64,000 nucleotides of DNA, taken from positions 1 to 64,000 of the forward strand of contig CAYJKY010000001.1 of NCBI GenBank assembly GCA_964370825.1. The letters run 5' to 3'. The DNA is from CAYJBH01 sp964370825 (GTDB lineage Bacteria; Bacillota; Clostridia; Oscillospirales; Ruminococcaceae). Below, in pieces: positions 51,146 to 58,512 of the stretch. Within the stretch, counting starts at the first letter, position 1. Each line of letters starts with the position of its first letter. The notes under the pieces are model-generated. The model was not told where the DNA came from, did no database searches, and saw only the letters and a list, made by a program, of their open reading frames with translations. The position numbers and the translations under genes are program-made.

Positions 51146-51991
51146 CTATGACAATTTAGTCGTTTTTATTCCGGATAAACACCAGCACATGCCAAAAACA
51201 ATTAAATTCATTGTTACGATGGTGCTACCTACCGGTGTGCCGTAAAGTATAGAAATTATTATTCCGCTGAATGCGCAAACAACCGATATTATCGAGGAGG
51301 ATATTATCACCGCTTTAAAGTTTTTGAATATTCTCATGGAGGCGAGTGCCGGAAAAACCACTAATGCGCTGATTAAAAGTGATCCCACAAGGTTCATGGC
51401 TACCACAATTACAGCAGAGATGGTTATTGCAATTATCAGGTTGTACAGGTCTGCTTTAATGCCGGTTGCCTTTGCAAATGTTTCATCAAAGGTAACCGAA
51501 AAAATCTTGTTGTAAAAGAGTATAAAGATAACAATTACCGACACCGACAGCACAAGGCTGGTTATAACATCGCCCTCGGTGAGGGTGAGTATTGACGTCG
51601 ACCCGAAAAGGGTGGTGCAGACATCGCCGGCAAGGTTGGTGGAAACATTGAATACATTCATTAAGAGATAACCGACGGCAAGCGAGCCTACCGACATCAT
51701 CGCTATGGCGGCATCGCCGTTTATCTTGGTGTTTTGCCCTATCCTAAGAAGTACCACAGCTGATATTGCGGTTACCGGAAACACAAGTGCATCCTGATTG
51801 GCGATATCCAATACAGCGGCAATCGCTATGCCTCCAAATGCAATATGGGAAAGACCGTCTCCGATGTAGGAGAGTCGCTTTAACACAAGGGTTGCACCGA
51901 GCAACGACGAACAAAATGCGATAAGGATACCCACTATAAAAGCGTAGATAACAAAATCATAGGACAGATAGTCAAGTAGAGTATTAAGCAT
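51146..51991 (-). CDS. znuB: Zinc ABC transporter permease
   Basis: A 281-residue permease of the ABC-3 (metal ion) family with about eight membrane segments; SYIGDGLSHIAFGG near residue 40 is the family hallmark. With the ATPase and the lipoprotein upstream it forms a high-affinity zinc importer. Manganese importers share the fold; the histidine-rich binding protein and Fur-type regulator favour zinc. Its start overlaps the ATPase gene by 8 bases. Confidence 0.88.
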   Translation of the reverse strand: MLNTLLDYLSYDFVIYAFIVGILIAFCSSLLGATLVLKRLSYIGDGLSHIAFGGIAIAAVLDIANQDALVFPVTAISAVVLLRIGQNTKINGDAAIAMMSVGSLAVGYLLMNVFNVSTNLAGDVCTTLFGSTSILTLTEGDVITSLVLSVSVIVIFILFYNKIFSVTFDETFAKATGIKADLYNLIIAITISAVIVVAMNLVGSLLISALVVFPALASMRIFKNFKAVIISSSIISVVCAFSGIIISILYGTPVGSTIVTMNLIVFGMCWCLSGIKTTKLS

Positions 51992-52658
51992 TTTTTAACT
52001 CCTCGTATGCCTGTGCGGTCATGCAGTTTACACCGCAGTTATTTAAACACAGGATTAGGTCGGCATCGGATATTGCCTCGTTAAGGTTGTGTGTAATCAT
52101 AATTATGGTGATACCCTCTTTGTTCAGGGATTTGATAAGCTTGTAAAATTCTGACGTTGTCGCAACATCTAAACCTGCGGTAGGCTCGTCTAAAAGTAAA
52201 ACCTTTGTCGTTGCACAAAGTGCTCTTGCAAGCAAAACCCTTTGCTGTTGACCTCCTGAGAGTTCGCTGTAGCTTTTTTTGCCCAGCTCTAAAATGTTAA
52301 GCCTTGCAAGCATATCCTTTGCAAGTTGCTTTTCTACCTTGTTATAGAAGGGTCGCAAGCCCATTTTGTTTAAACAACCGGATAGTACTACCTCATAAAC
52401 CGAGGCGGGAAAATCTCGTTGAACCTGTGTCTGCTGCGGTAGGTAGCCTATGTCGATGGCAGAGAGATTTTTTCCCATTGTTATACTGCCCTCTATAGGG
52501 GGCAGTAATCCCAGTATCGTTTTAATAAGCGTGCTTTTGCCGGCACCGTTTTCTCCTACAACACAGGCATATGCACCGGCAGGTATTGTAAAGTTAATAT
52601 TGCTGTGTAGCGGGGTGTTGTTATACCCCACCGAAAGATTGTTGCATATAATTTCCAT
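51984..52658 (-). CDS. znuC: Zinc ABC transporter ATP-binding protein
   Basis: A 224-residue ATPase with Walker A GENGAGKS, the Q-loop at LPQQTQVQRDFP, signature LSGGQQQR and Walker B LLLDEPTAGLD, all typical of metal-ion importers. ATG at 52658 is preferred (AAGGTG 6 bases upstream) over the GTG two codons earlier. It lies between the binding-protein and permease genes of the operon. Confidence 0.88.
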   Translation of the reverse strand: MEIICNNLSVGYNNTPLHSNINFTIPAGAYACVVGENGAGKSTLIKTILGLLPPIEGSITMGKNLSAIDIGYLPQQTQVQRDFPASVYEVVLSGCLNKMGLRPFYNKVEKQLAKDMLARLNILELGKKSYSELSGGQQQRVLLARALCATTKVLLLDEPTAGLDVATTSEFYKLIKSLNKEGITIIMITHNLNEAISDADLILCLNNCGVNCMTAQAYEELKNA

Positions 52659-52676
52659 AAGCACACCTTAATATGG

Positions 52677-53906
52677 TTATTCGGCAAGCGCAAGCTTTAA
52701 AGCCTCTAAATTTTCCTGCATAATTGTATAATATGTTGCGCCCGATTCAATGTCCTGTGTCGAAACTGACTGCATGGAGTGTAGGGTAGCAGTTTCGCTG
52801 TCTTTATCTTCGCTACTGTTGTTTACCGTCTCGGCAAGCTCTATAAGCCCGTTGTCAAGGACAAGCAGTGTGTTTATATCTAACTCATCTACCTTTTCGG
52901 CAAGGAATTTTATTGTTTCAAAGGTTGCCTCTGTCTCGGCGGCACAGCCCTGAAAAGCCGCGTAGTAGTTAATGTCATAATCACTCATTAAATAAAGAAA
53001 GGGGAAACGGTCGGCAAAAATGAGGGTGTCTCTTTCTGACGCTGCTATCGCCGTCTCATACTCGGTGTTAAGCTCCTCTAATGTTGCAATATAGCTTTCG
53101 GCATTTGCAGTATAAACCTCGGCGTTTGCCGTGTCGAGTGCAGAAATTTCCTTTGCAATGCTCTCACAAACTAACATTGCGTTACTCAGTGATAGCCAAA
53201 CATGCTCATCCTCATGACCGTGGGCTTCGTCGCTATGATCGTGGGTATCTTCCTCATGATCGTGGGTATCTTCCTCATGATCGTGGGTATCTTCCTCGTG
53301 GTCGTGAGTATCTTCCTCGTGGTCATGAGTGTCTTCCTCATGGTCGTGGGTGTCTTCCTCGTGGTCATGGGTTTCTTCCTCGTGGTCATGAGTATCTTCC
53401 TCGTGGTCATGGGTGTCTTCCTCGTGGTCATGGGTGCCTTCCTCATGATCATGAGAGTCTCCTGTGCCATCAATCTGCATTCCCTCAACGGCAACCTCGT
53501 CCATCACAAGTTCGCCTAAACTGTCAACCACGCTGAATGCCTTAAAGTTGTCGTTTGCAGGGATTGTTATTATATCTGTGACCCAGTCGTGCGAAGGACC
53601 ACCGTTATAGATAAAGAGGTCGGCGTTTTGTATTGTAGCGACCTCCTCGACACTCGGCTCATAGCTATGGATATCTACGCCGGTGTCCATAAGCAAGGTG
53701 ACTTCGAAATTTTCTGAATTATCCCCTAAAATCTGATTAACCCAGTCGTATTCATGAAACGAAACGGTGACTATGCTATGCTTTGCTGTGTCTGTATCAG
53801 CCGGTGTGGCGTCAAGGTTGGTCGATTGCGGTGCCGGGTCGGAGGTACAAGCCGACAATAGCAAAGCGGCTGACAGGGTAAGCGTTGTGAAAATTCTTTT
53901 GTACAT
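52677..53906 (-). CDS. znuA: Zinc-binding lipoprotein with ten His-rich heptads
   Basis: A 409-residue ZnuA/AdcA-type binding protein. The signal peptide ends in LSAC, so Cys20 is lipidated. Metal ligands are expected in FHEYDW (near residue 52), DIHSYEPS (about 80) and HVWLSLSNA after the loop. Between them lies a loop of ten near-identical heptads (HDHEEDT type), then HSDEAHGHEDEH. Such His-rich loops are known in zinc-binding proteins but usually have fewer repeats. The 21-base DNA repeat (about 53237-53452) should vary in copy number. The gene follows the Fur-type regulator by 18 bases. Confidence 0.92.
   Translation of the reverse strand: MYKRIFTTLTLSAALLLSACTSDPAPQSTNLDATPADTDTAKHSIVTVSFHEYDWVNQILGDNSENFEVTLLMDTGVDIHSYEPSVEEVATIQNADLFIYNGGPSHDWVTDIITIPANDNFKAFSVVDSLGELVMDEVAVEGMQIDGTGDSHDHEEGTHDHEEDTHDHEEDTHDHEEETHDHEEDTHDHEEDTHDHEEDTHDHEEDTHDHEEDTHDHEEDTHDHSDEAHGHEDEHVWLSLSNAMLVCESIAKEISALDTANAEVYTANAESYIATLEELNTEYETAIAASERDTLIFADRFPFLYLMSDYDINYYAAFQGCAAETEATFETIKFLAEKVDELDINTLLVLDNGLIELAETVNNSSEDKDSETATLHSMQSVSTQDIESGATYYTIMQENLEALKLALAE
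53237..53452 (-). repeat. Ten tandem 21-base repeats inside znuA
   Basis: The unit codes for HDHEE plus two residues (DT, ET or GT). The core CTTCCTC on the plus strand occurs ten times at 21-base spacing, with only third-position and single-codon changes. It is a coding minisatellite, not a CRISPR array. Confidence 0.9.
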
Positions 53907-53924
53907 GCGTCTCTCCTTTATGAT

Positions 53925-54329
53925 TTATTTATTGTGAATTTGCGAACAATTTTCACATTTGCCTTGTAAAAAAGCTGCAACATTGTTTATGGAAAAGTTT
54001 AGTTCATCCTTTGCAAAGCCAAAGATCATGTTTGAAATATGTCGGTTAAGATGATACACCCTGTCACAGCTCTCGCATTTTAGGTGTATGCTTCCAACAC
54101 AGCAATCCGGGTCGACAAAGTGGTAGTGCGCCTCAGATTTTTGACCGTCTATAACCTTGCTTATCAGCCCGTCCTGCTCCATGCTTTTAAGGTTTCGATA
54201 AATTGCGCTCAAGCTGATATCCTCGTTACTGCATTTTTTTTGTATGTCGGATGCAGAAAGATATTGATGTCCATTGTTTTTGAATATTTCAAGCAGTTTT
54301 TGCCGCTGTTCCGTTTTGTATCTACTCAT
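53925..54329 (-). CDS. zur: Fur-family regulator, Zur-like
   Basis: A 134-residue Fur-family repressor. The winged helix-turn-helix occupies residues about 5-75 (SASDIQKKC and LSAIYRNLKSMEQDGL). The metal-binding half has HYHFVDPDCC, HLKCESC and the C-terminal CENC, so the structural Cys4 zinc site is complete. Its place at the head of the znuA-C-B operon identifies it as a probable zinc sensor; Fur and PerR are less likely. ATG at 54329 follows AGGAT; an upstream start at 54401 lies in the promoter. It should repress its own operon through the palindrome at 54349-54371. Confidence 0.85.
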   Translation of the reverse strand: MSRYKTEQRQKLLEIFKNNGHQYLSASDIQKKCSNEDISLSAIYRNLKSMEQDGLISKVIDGQKSEAHYHFVDPDCCVGSIHLKCESCDRVYHLNRHISNMIFGFAKDELNFSINNVAAFLQGKCENCSQIHNK

Positions 54330-54348
54330 ATCAAATCCTATATTTTTG

Positions 54349-54401
54349 AATTTGCGATTGATTTGCAAATTTATTATACTATCATATCGATTGTTTGTCA
54401 A
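54349..54401 (-). promoter_or_regulatory. Promoter and Zur-type operator of the zinc operon
   Basis: On the minus strand TTGACA (54396-54401) and TATAAT (54373-54378) are exactly 17 bases apart. The inverted repeat AATTTGC (54349-54355) and GCAAATT (54365-54371) sits just downstream of the -10 over the transcription start, which is the right place for a zinc-dependent repressor. Confidence 0.75.
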
Positions 54402-54423
54402 GTTAAACTACTATATAATCGTA

Positions 54424-54465
54424 AAAAAATATCCCGGCTAAAGTGTTGTCATAAAGCCGAGATAT
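54424..54465 (-). terminator. Terminator of the ridA-dph6-like operon
   Basis: On the minus strand ATATCTCGGCT pairs with AGCCGGGATAT (one mismatch) and TTTTTTTAC follows. It separates this operon from the zinc operon. Confidence 0.7.
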
Positions 54466-54495
54466 AGTCACTTATAGTGGTTTGATTGTTAAATG

Positions 54496-55143
54496 TTAAA
54501 CAGCCTCAATATTTATCACCGAGGTTACATCGAAGTCGAGCTGTTCCTTGATTTTATATTGCAACTTCTTTTTAAAGATAGGTCCGTCCACTACAAGGGT
54601 GTGATATTCGCCGTACTCGCCACATATGTCTATACCATGGTGTCGAAATTCCTCGATCATGTCGTTATCGATAGGACGCCCTAACAGTGATTTGGGTAGC
54701 CTTTCGTTATTAACCGATTTAACTATACAGCGATACCCGTTTGATAACAACTCACCAAGTATTACCTCACGCTCAACATGCCAAAGCGGAAAAAGTGTAT
54801 TAACATTGGCGGCCTTGCATCGCTCATCTGCCCATGTCTTGTGGTCTGAAATGTCTATATCACCGAAAACGGCAACCTCTGCGCCGAGCCGAACGGCCTC
54901 TTTAAGCTGTGCTTCGATCACCTCATTGTAGTCACCGCCTGATGATTTACCGAAGAGCATCGGAATGTCAAGACAATCGGATACCGCATTCATCATGTTG
55001 TAGTCGGCACCGTGAAAGTAGGATCGCTTTTGATCCTCGTTAACCATTACAAGCAGTGCAACCGGTGTGTGCCCCTGTGCAAGCATACGGTGAAGTGCAA
55101 GGGTGCTGTCCTTGCCGAAACTGTAGGATAAAACAAATTTCAT
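54496..55143 (-). CDS. Dph6-like ATP-pyrophosphatase (DUF71, N-type)
   Basis: A 215-residue protein of the adenine nucleotide alpha-hydrolase (PP-loop) fold. The ATP motif is SFGKDS (8-13) and the family motif EYGEYHTLV lies at about residue 180. The eukaryotic and archaeal relative, Dph6, activates the carboxyl of diphthine and makes the amide of diphthamide; bacteria have no diphthamide, so this protein must amidate or ligate a different carboxylate. GAGG precedes the ATG inside the end of the upstream gene. It is the last gene of a four-gene operon that starts with RidA. Confidence 0.82.
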   Translation of the reverse strand: MKFVLSYSFGKDSTLALHRMLAQGHTPVALLVMVNEDQKRSYFHGADYNMMNAVSDCLDIPMLFGKSSGGDYNEVIEAQLKEAVRLGAEVAVFGDIDISDHKTWADERCKAANVNTLFPLWHVEREVILGELLSNGYRCIVKSVNNERLPKSLLGRPIDNDMIEEFRHHGIDICGEYGEYHTLVVDGPIFKKKLQYKIKEQLDFDVTSVINIEAV

Positions 55144-55145
55144 AT

Positions 55146-56279
55146 CTATATACCTCGGGTAAAATATCGTTTTAGGCAGTCAACGATGTATTCGGCATCA
55201 CCATGTTTTAGATTGATGGAGTTTACAAATATCTCGTCGGCCTCGCCGGTGTGATCGCTATCCAAAAAGTAGCCTATATCTATTGCAGGATCACAGCTGT
55301 TGTAAAGAAATTCCGCGCAGTCGGCACCGGTTGCCCCTGTGAGTTTTATCATAAGTCGAGGTGCTTCCTGACCAAGCCTGCCATAATCGCAACGAGTCAT
55401 TGTTACCGGCTGTGAAATCAATCCCTTTTCCACAATATCGAGCAGTTCATTTTGCTGCTGTCGTTTTGTGTTCTCGTTTAGCTCGGAAAGCTCCTTGATT
55501 GCGGTGTAAAGCCCAACATATTCCTCCTTGCCTACCTTATACGGTCTGCCTATAGCAACATTTGGACTTGCTATTTTATGGCAAAAATCGGCAATATCTT
55601 TTCTGCCGACAAAAAAACCGCTGCTCTGAGGGCCTTTTATGTATTTTCCACCGCTGAAAACCGCACCATCGGCGGCTAAGGTTTTTGTGTAGTACCAAAG
55701 GTTGGAAAAGGGCGGTATCTGTGCCGCGGCATCAACGAACACCGGAATTTTCAGCGAATGAGCAAACTCTATAACCTCACCAAAATCCGGTGTCTGCTCC
55801 TCATACATAGTTCCGGCAAATAGCCATACACCGGCGGTTTTGCCGCTGACTGCATCCTTAAGACCATCAAGAGATGGATCGGCGGTAACAACCTTTGCAC
55901 CGGAAAGTTCGATTAATCGCCAGTAGGGGAGAGCCTCAATTTCTGTTTGAGGCGTGAAAACTATAAACTCATCCTTGTCACATCCGGAGGTGTCCGGCAG
56001 ACGTTTTGCCGTCTCTATGTTAAAGTTGCTCATAACAGCCGAACAGCAAAGCACAATACATGCCGCACAACCGCAGGAGACAAAAGCCGACTCGTTGTCG
56101 GTAAGTTCGGCTATTTTATTTCCGACGGTTGCCGAGAGTTGTTGTATGTTTACAAAGCTCTCACCTGCCTCGCCCATCGCCTTTAATACCGTGCCGCTCA
56201 TTACCGAGCCGCCGATTTTTGTATAGGTATCACTTGCATTTATTATTGTTTTTAATCCGAGCTCCTTATATATACCCAT
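55146..56279 (-). CDS. SelA-like PLP enzyme (D-glucosaminate-6-phosphate ammonia-lyase family)
   Basis: A 377-residue fold-I PLP enzyme related to selenocysteine synthase. The N-terminus GLKTIINASDTYTKIGG and the PLP lysine in FSGGKYIKGPQSSG match the DgaE/YhfS-type branch, which performs ammonia-lyase chemistry on amino acid-like sugars. No selB or selC is near, so it is not taken as SelA. It starts immediately after the stop of the D-aminoacylase gene, and its product would probably be an imine or enamine, for which the RidA protein encoded in the same operon is the usual deaminase. Confidence 0.78.
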   Translation of the reverse strand: MGIYKELGLKTIINASDTYTKIGGSVMSGTVLKAMGEAGESFVNIQQLSATVGNKIAELTDNESAFVSCGCAACIVLCCSAVMSNFNIETAKRLPDTSGCDKDEFIVFTPQTEIEALPYWRLIELSGAKVVTADPSLDGLKDAVSGKTAGVWLFAGTMYEEQTPDFGEVIEFAHSLKIPVFVDAAAQIPPFSNLWYYTKTLAADGAVFSGGKYIKGPQSSGFFVGRKDIADFCHKIASPNVAIGRPYKVGKEEYVGLYTAIKELSELNENTKRQQQNELLDIVEKGLISQPVTMTRCDYGRLGQEAPRLMIKLTGATGADCAEFLYNSCDPAIDIGYFLDSDHTGEADEIFVNSINLKHGDAEYIVDCLKRYFTRGI

Positions 56280-57884
56280 CTATATAGCCTTTCCTTTTCT
56301 TAGCGTCCTGCCATGCAAATCACCGGTCGGGTTGCCATTGTGCAACACAAGCTTTCCGCTTATGAGAAGATGATGCATACCCTCGGAAAGCCGTGTAGGC
56401 TCGCTAAAAGTTGCCCTGTCGGTAATGTTATTATAATCAAAAATTGCAATATCGGCATCCATGCCCACCGCAAGCTGTCCTTTGCTTTTGAGATTAAATC
56501 GCTCTGCGGGGTATTTGGTTATCCTGTTTATCAGCCGCTCTATAGGATACCCTTTTTGTTTTGCGAGCCGCAACAACCGTGTAAAACTTCCGAAAGCACG
56601 TGGGTGTGGGTGGCTGCCGTAGGCTATCGAATCACTGCCAACGGTGTAAAACGGCAGGTCGAGTAGTCGGAAAAAATCATCCTCCACCGCACTGCAATCG
56701 GTATCCTCTGCAAGGTTATAATAATAGCCGAATTCAAGGTCATTTTGCAGTAAAAGTTCTACAATTACATTCAGCTCGTCCCACCCGTTTTGTTTAGCAA
56801 CCTCCGCAAAGGTCATCCCCACAAGGTGAGGGGTCCCCTCATGTTGAGGGGTTTGTTTCAAGGTGGAAATTATTGCTCCGCTCGGTGGCATCAGATAGCT
56901 ATAACGTTCTGCCATGTCATCGAGTATTTTTTTGTGCAGAGATTTGTCGGCAAGCCTGTCCAAGGCAGGTTGCAAACCACCATCCATAACCCATGGAGGA
57001 AGAAAAACCTCGCCAAATCCGGCGCCGACAGCATAGGGGTAAAATTCAAAGGATATGTCATACCCACCCTCGATAAGCTTGCTGTATGGAGCGGTGAGCT
57101 CCTGTGTCATGCCTGCAGTATCGAGTGATGTTCGGTAGTGCAGTATGTGAGTTTTAACACCCGTCTCCATAGAGAGGTTCACCATCTCCTCGTCACCGAG
57201 ATTTCGTGGCTGTGTGTAGTTATCACGTTTGTGGGATAGGAATATTCCATCCTTTTCTTTTATAGCGGTACATATCTCGACCAGCTCGGAAAAATCGGAA
57301 TACCCTGCCGGAAAATATGTAAGACCTGTAGAAAACCCGATTGCACCTTGATCGATGCATTCGGCAACAAGCTCTGCCATCTGCTTTTTTTCCGACGTTG
57401 TTGCCGGACGATTTTCAAAGCCTACAACCGCCGCACGTACAGCGCCGTGGGTGACTGCTGAGGCAACATTTAATGCTTTATTGTCTAACGCACAAAGATA
57501 GTCATCAAAGTTTTTAAAGTTGTGTATCTTTGAATTATACGGACCGAGTATTCCGGAGTACAGCGATATAATTTCCTTTGTTTTCTCTTTGTCGAGCGGT
57601 GCAACGCCAAGCCCGCAAAGTCCAACAATTTCGGTGGTTATGCCCTGTGTTATCGCACCTGTGCGCTCCGGCGATTCCATAAGAACAAGCTCGTTGTGGG
57701 TGTGTATATCGATAAAGCCGGGGGTTACGGTGAGCCCGTCAGCCATTATCTCGATAGCGTTGTCACAAACAATGTTATCCGAAATCTCGGCAATAACACC
57801 ATCCCTGACAAGTATATCACCTTTAAATGGATTTTGTCCGGAGCCGTCTACTACAATACCGCCTTTAATTAATATGTTATTCAT
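56280..57884 (-). CDS. N-acyl-D-amino-acid deacylase family amidohydrolase
   Basis: A 534-residue metal-dependent amidohydrolase. FIDIHTHNELV (about residue 58) is the first metal motif. Further metal-binding candidates are SHKRDN and the histidines of KTHILHYRTSLD, and VGSDSIAYGSHPHPRAFGSF near residue 410 is characteristic of D-aminoacylases. The enzyme would cut the N-acyl group from a D-amino acid. The start lies 4 bases after the ridA stop without its own clear ribosome-binding site, so it depends on coupled translation. It is followed without gap by the SelA-like enzyme. Confidence 0.86.
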   Translation of the reverse strand: MNNILIKGGIVVDGSGQNPFKGDILVRDGVIAEISDNIVCDNAIEIMADGLTVTPGFIDIHTHNELVLMESPERTGAITQGITTEIVGLCGLGVAPLDKEKTKEIISLYSGILGPYNSKIHNFKNFDDYLCALDNKALNVASAVTHGAVRAAVVGFENRPATTSEKKQMAELVAECIDQGAIGFSTGLTYFPAGYSDFSELVEICTAIKEKDGIFLSHKRDNYTQPRNLGDEEMVNLSMETGVKTHILHYRTSLDTAGMTQELTAPYSKLIEGGYDISFEFYPYAVGAGFGEVFLPPWVMDGGLQPALDRLADKSLHKKILDDMAERYSYLMPPSGAIISTLKQTPQHEGTPHLVGMTFAEVAKQNGWDELNVIVELLLQNDLEFGYYYNLAEDTDCSAVEDDFFRLLDLPFYTVGSDSIAYGSHPHPRAFGSFTRLLRLAKQKGYPIERLINRITKYPAERFNLKSKGQLAVGMDADIAIFDYNNITDRATFSEPTRLSEGMHHLLISGKLVLHNGNPTGDLHGRTLRKGKAI

Positions 57885-57888
57885 GATG

Positions 57889-58353
57889 TCATTCCGTTAA
57901 TTCAAACATTATCTCTATCTCTACCGGAATGTTGCCGGGAAGCACGTTAACTCCTATTGCCGAACGAGCAGGAAGTTTGTCCTCACCGAAAATTTCTGCT
58001 ATAAGTTCGGTGGCACCGTTTGCAACGGCAGGCTGTGAGTAAAATTCATTATCGCTCGCTACTAATGCTAACACCTTAGTGAAGGATTTAACCTTGTCGA
58101 GTCCAACATTAGCCTCTATTTGTGCGAGCAGGTTGAGCATACATCTCCTTGCCGCCTCTCTGCCCTCATCAAGTGTGATATCCGAACCGAGCTTTCCTCG
58201 CTTAAATGTCTCTCCATTTAGGTCGGGACCACATCCGGAGCAGTATGCCATGTTTGCAAACTGTGCAACCGGCTTATAAACTCCTCCTTTAGGCGGTGCG
58301 GCGGGAAGGGTAATTCCGAGCTCTTTCATTCTTTTTGCAACGTTAAGGGACAT
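57889..58353 (-). CDS. RidA family enamine/imine deaminase
   Basis: A 154-residue member of the RidA (YjgF/UK114) family. Proteins of this group hydrolyse reactive enamine and imine intermediates made by PLP enzymes. The C-terminal segment PARSAIGVNVLPGNIPVEIE matches the conserved R-x-A-x-G region with Arg near 129. GAGGTG precedes the ATG. It is the first gene of the operon with D-aminoacylase, the SelA-like enzyme and the Dph6-like ATPase. Confidence 0.88.
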   Translation of the reverse strand: MSLNVAKRMKELGITLPAAPPKGGVYKPVAQFANMAYCSGCGPDLNGETFKRGKLGSDITLDEGREAARRCMLNLLAQIEANVGLDKVKSFTKVLALVASDNEFYSQPAVANGATELIAEIFGEDKLPARSAIGVNVLPGNIPVEIEIMFELTE

Positions 58354-58384
58354 AGTTCACCTCATAAAGTATTCTTTGACTATT

Positions 58385-58413
58385 ATTGTATTATTATCGA
58401 GACGATATGTCAA
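58385..58413 (-). promoter_or_regulatory. Promoter of the ridA operon
   Basis: On the minus strand TTGACA (58408-58413) and TACAAT (58385-58390) are 17 bases apart, leaving about 25 bases of leader before the ATG. Confidence 0.75.
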
Positions 58414-58454
58414 TCAATTTTTCACCTGTTTTGCATCTGAAACATGGAGTTTTA

Positions 58455-58483
58455 TAGACAAAATTTTTAGAATATGATACAAT
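58455..58483 (+). promoter_or_regulatory. Promoter of the LRR-dockerin gene
   Basis: TAGACA (58455-58460) and TACAAT (58478-58483) are 17 bases apart. An in-frame ATG at 58474 overlaps the -10 box, which supports the later start at 58513. Confidence 0.55.
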
Positions 58484-58512
58484 TATGTTGTATATTACAG
58501 TGGGTATCGTGT

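Noticed and set aside
53237..53452. Regular 21-base repeats as a CRISPR array
   Set aside because: There are no spacers between the units, the repeat is in frame within znuA, and no cas genes are near.
53081..53536. Long open frames on the opposite strand of the znuA repeat
   Set aside because: They exist only because the 21-base repeat keeps all frames open. Their translations are simple repeats with no start signal, while znuA on the minus strand has a signal peptide and family motifs.
55146..56279. True selenocysteine synthase (selA)
   Set aside because: The protein is shorter than SelA, no selB or selC is nearby, and the operon context is amino acid breakdown. None of the genes read here needs an in-frame TGA.
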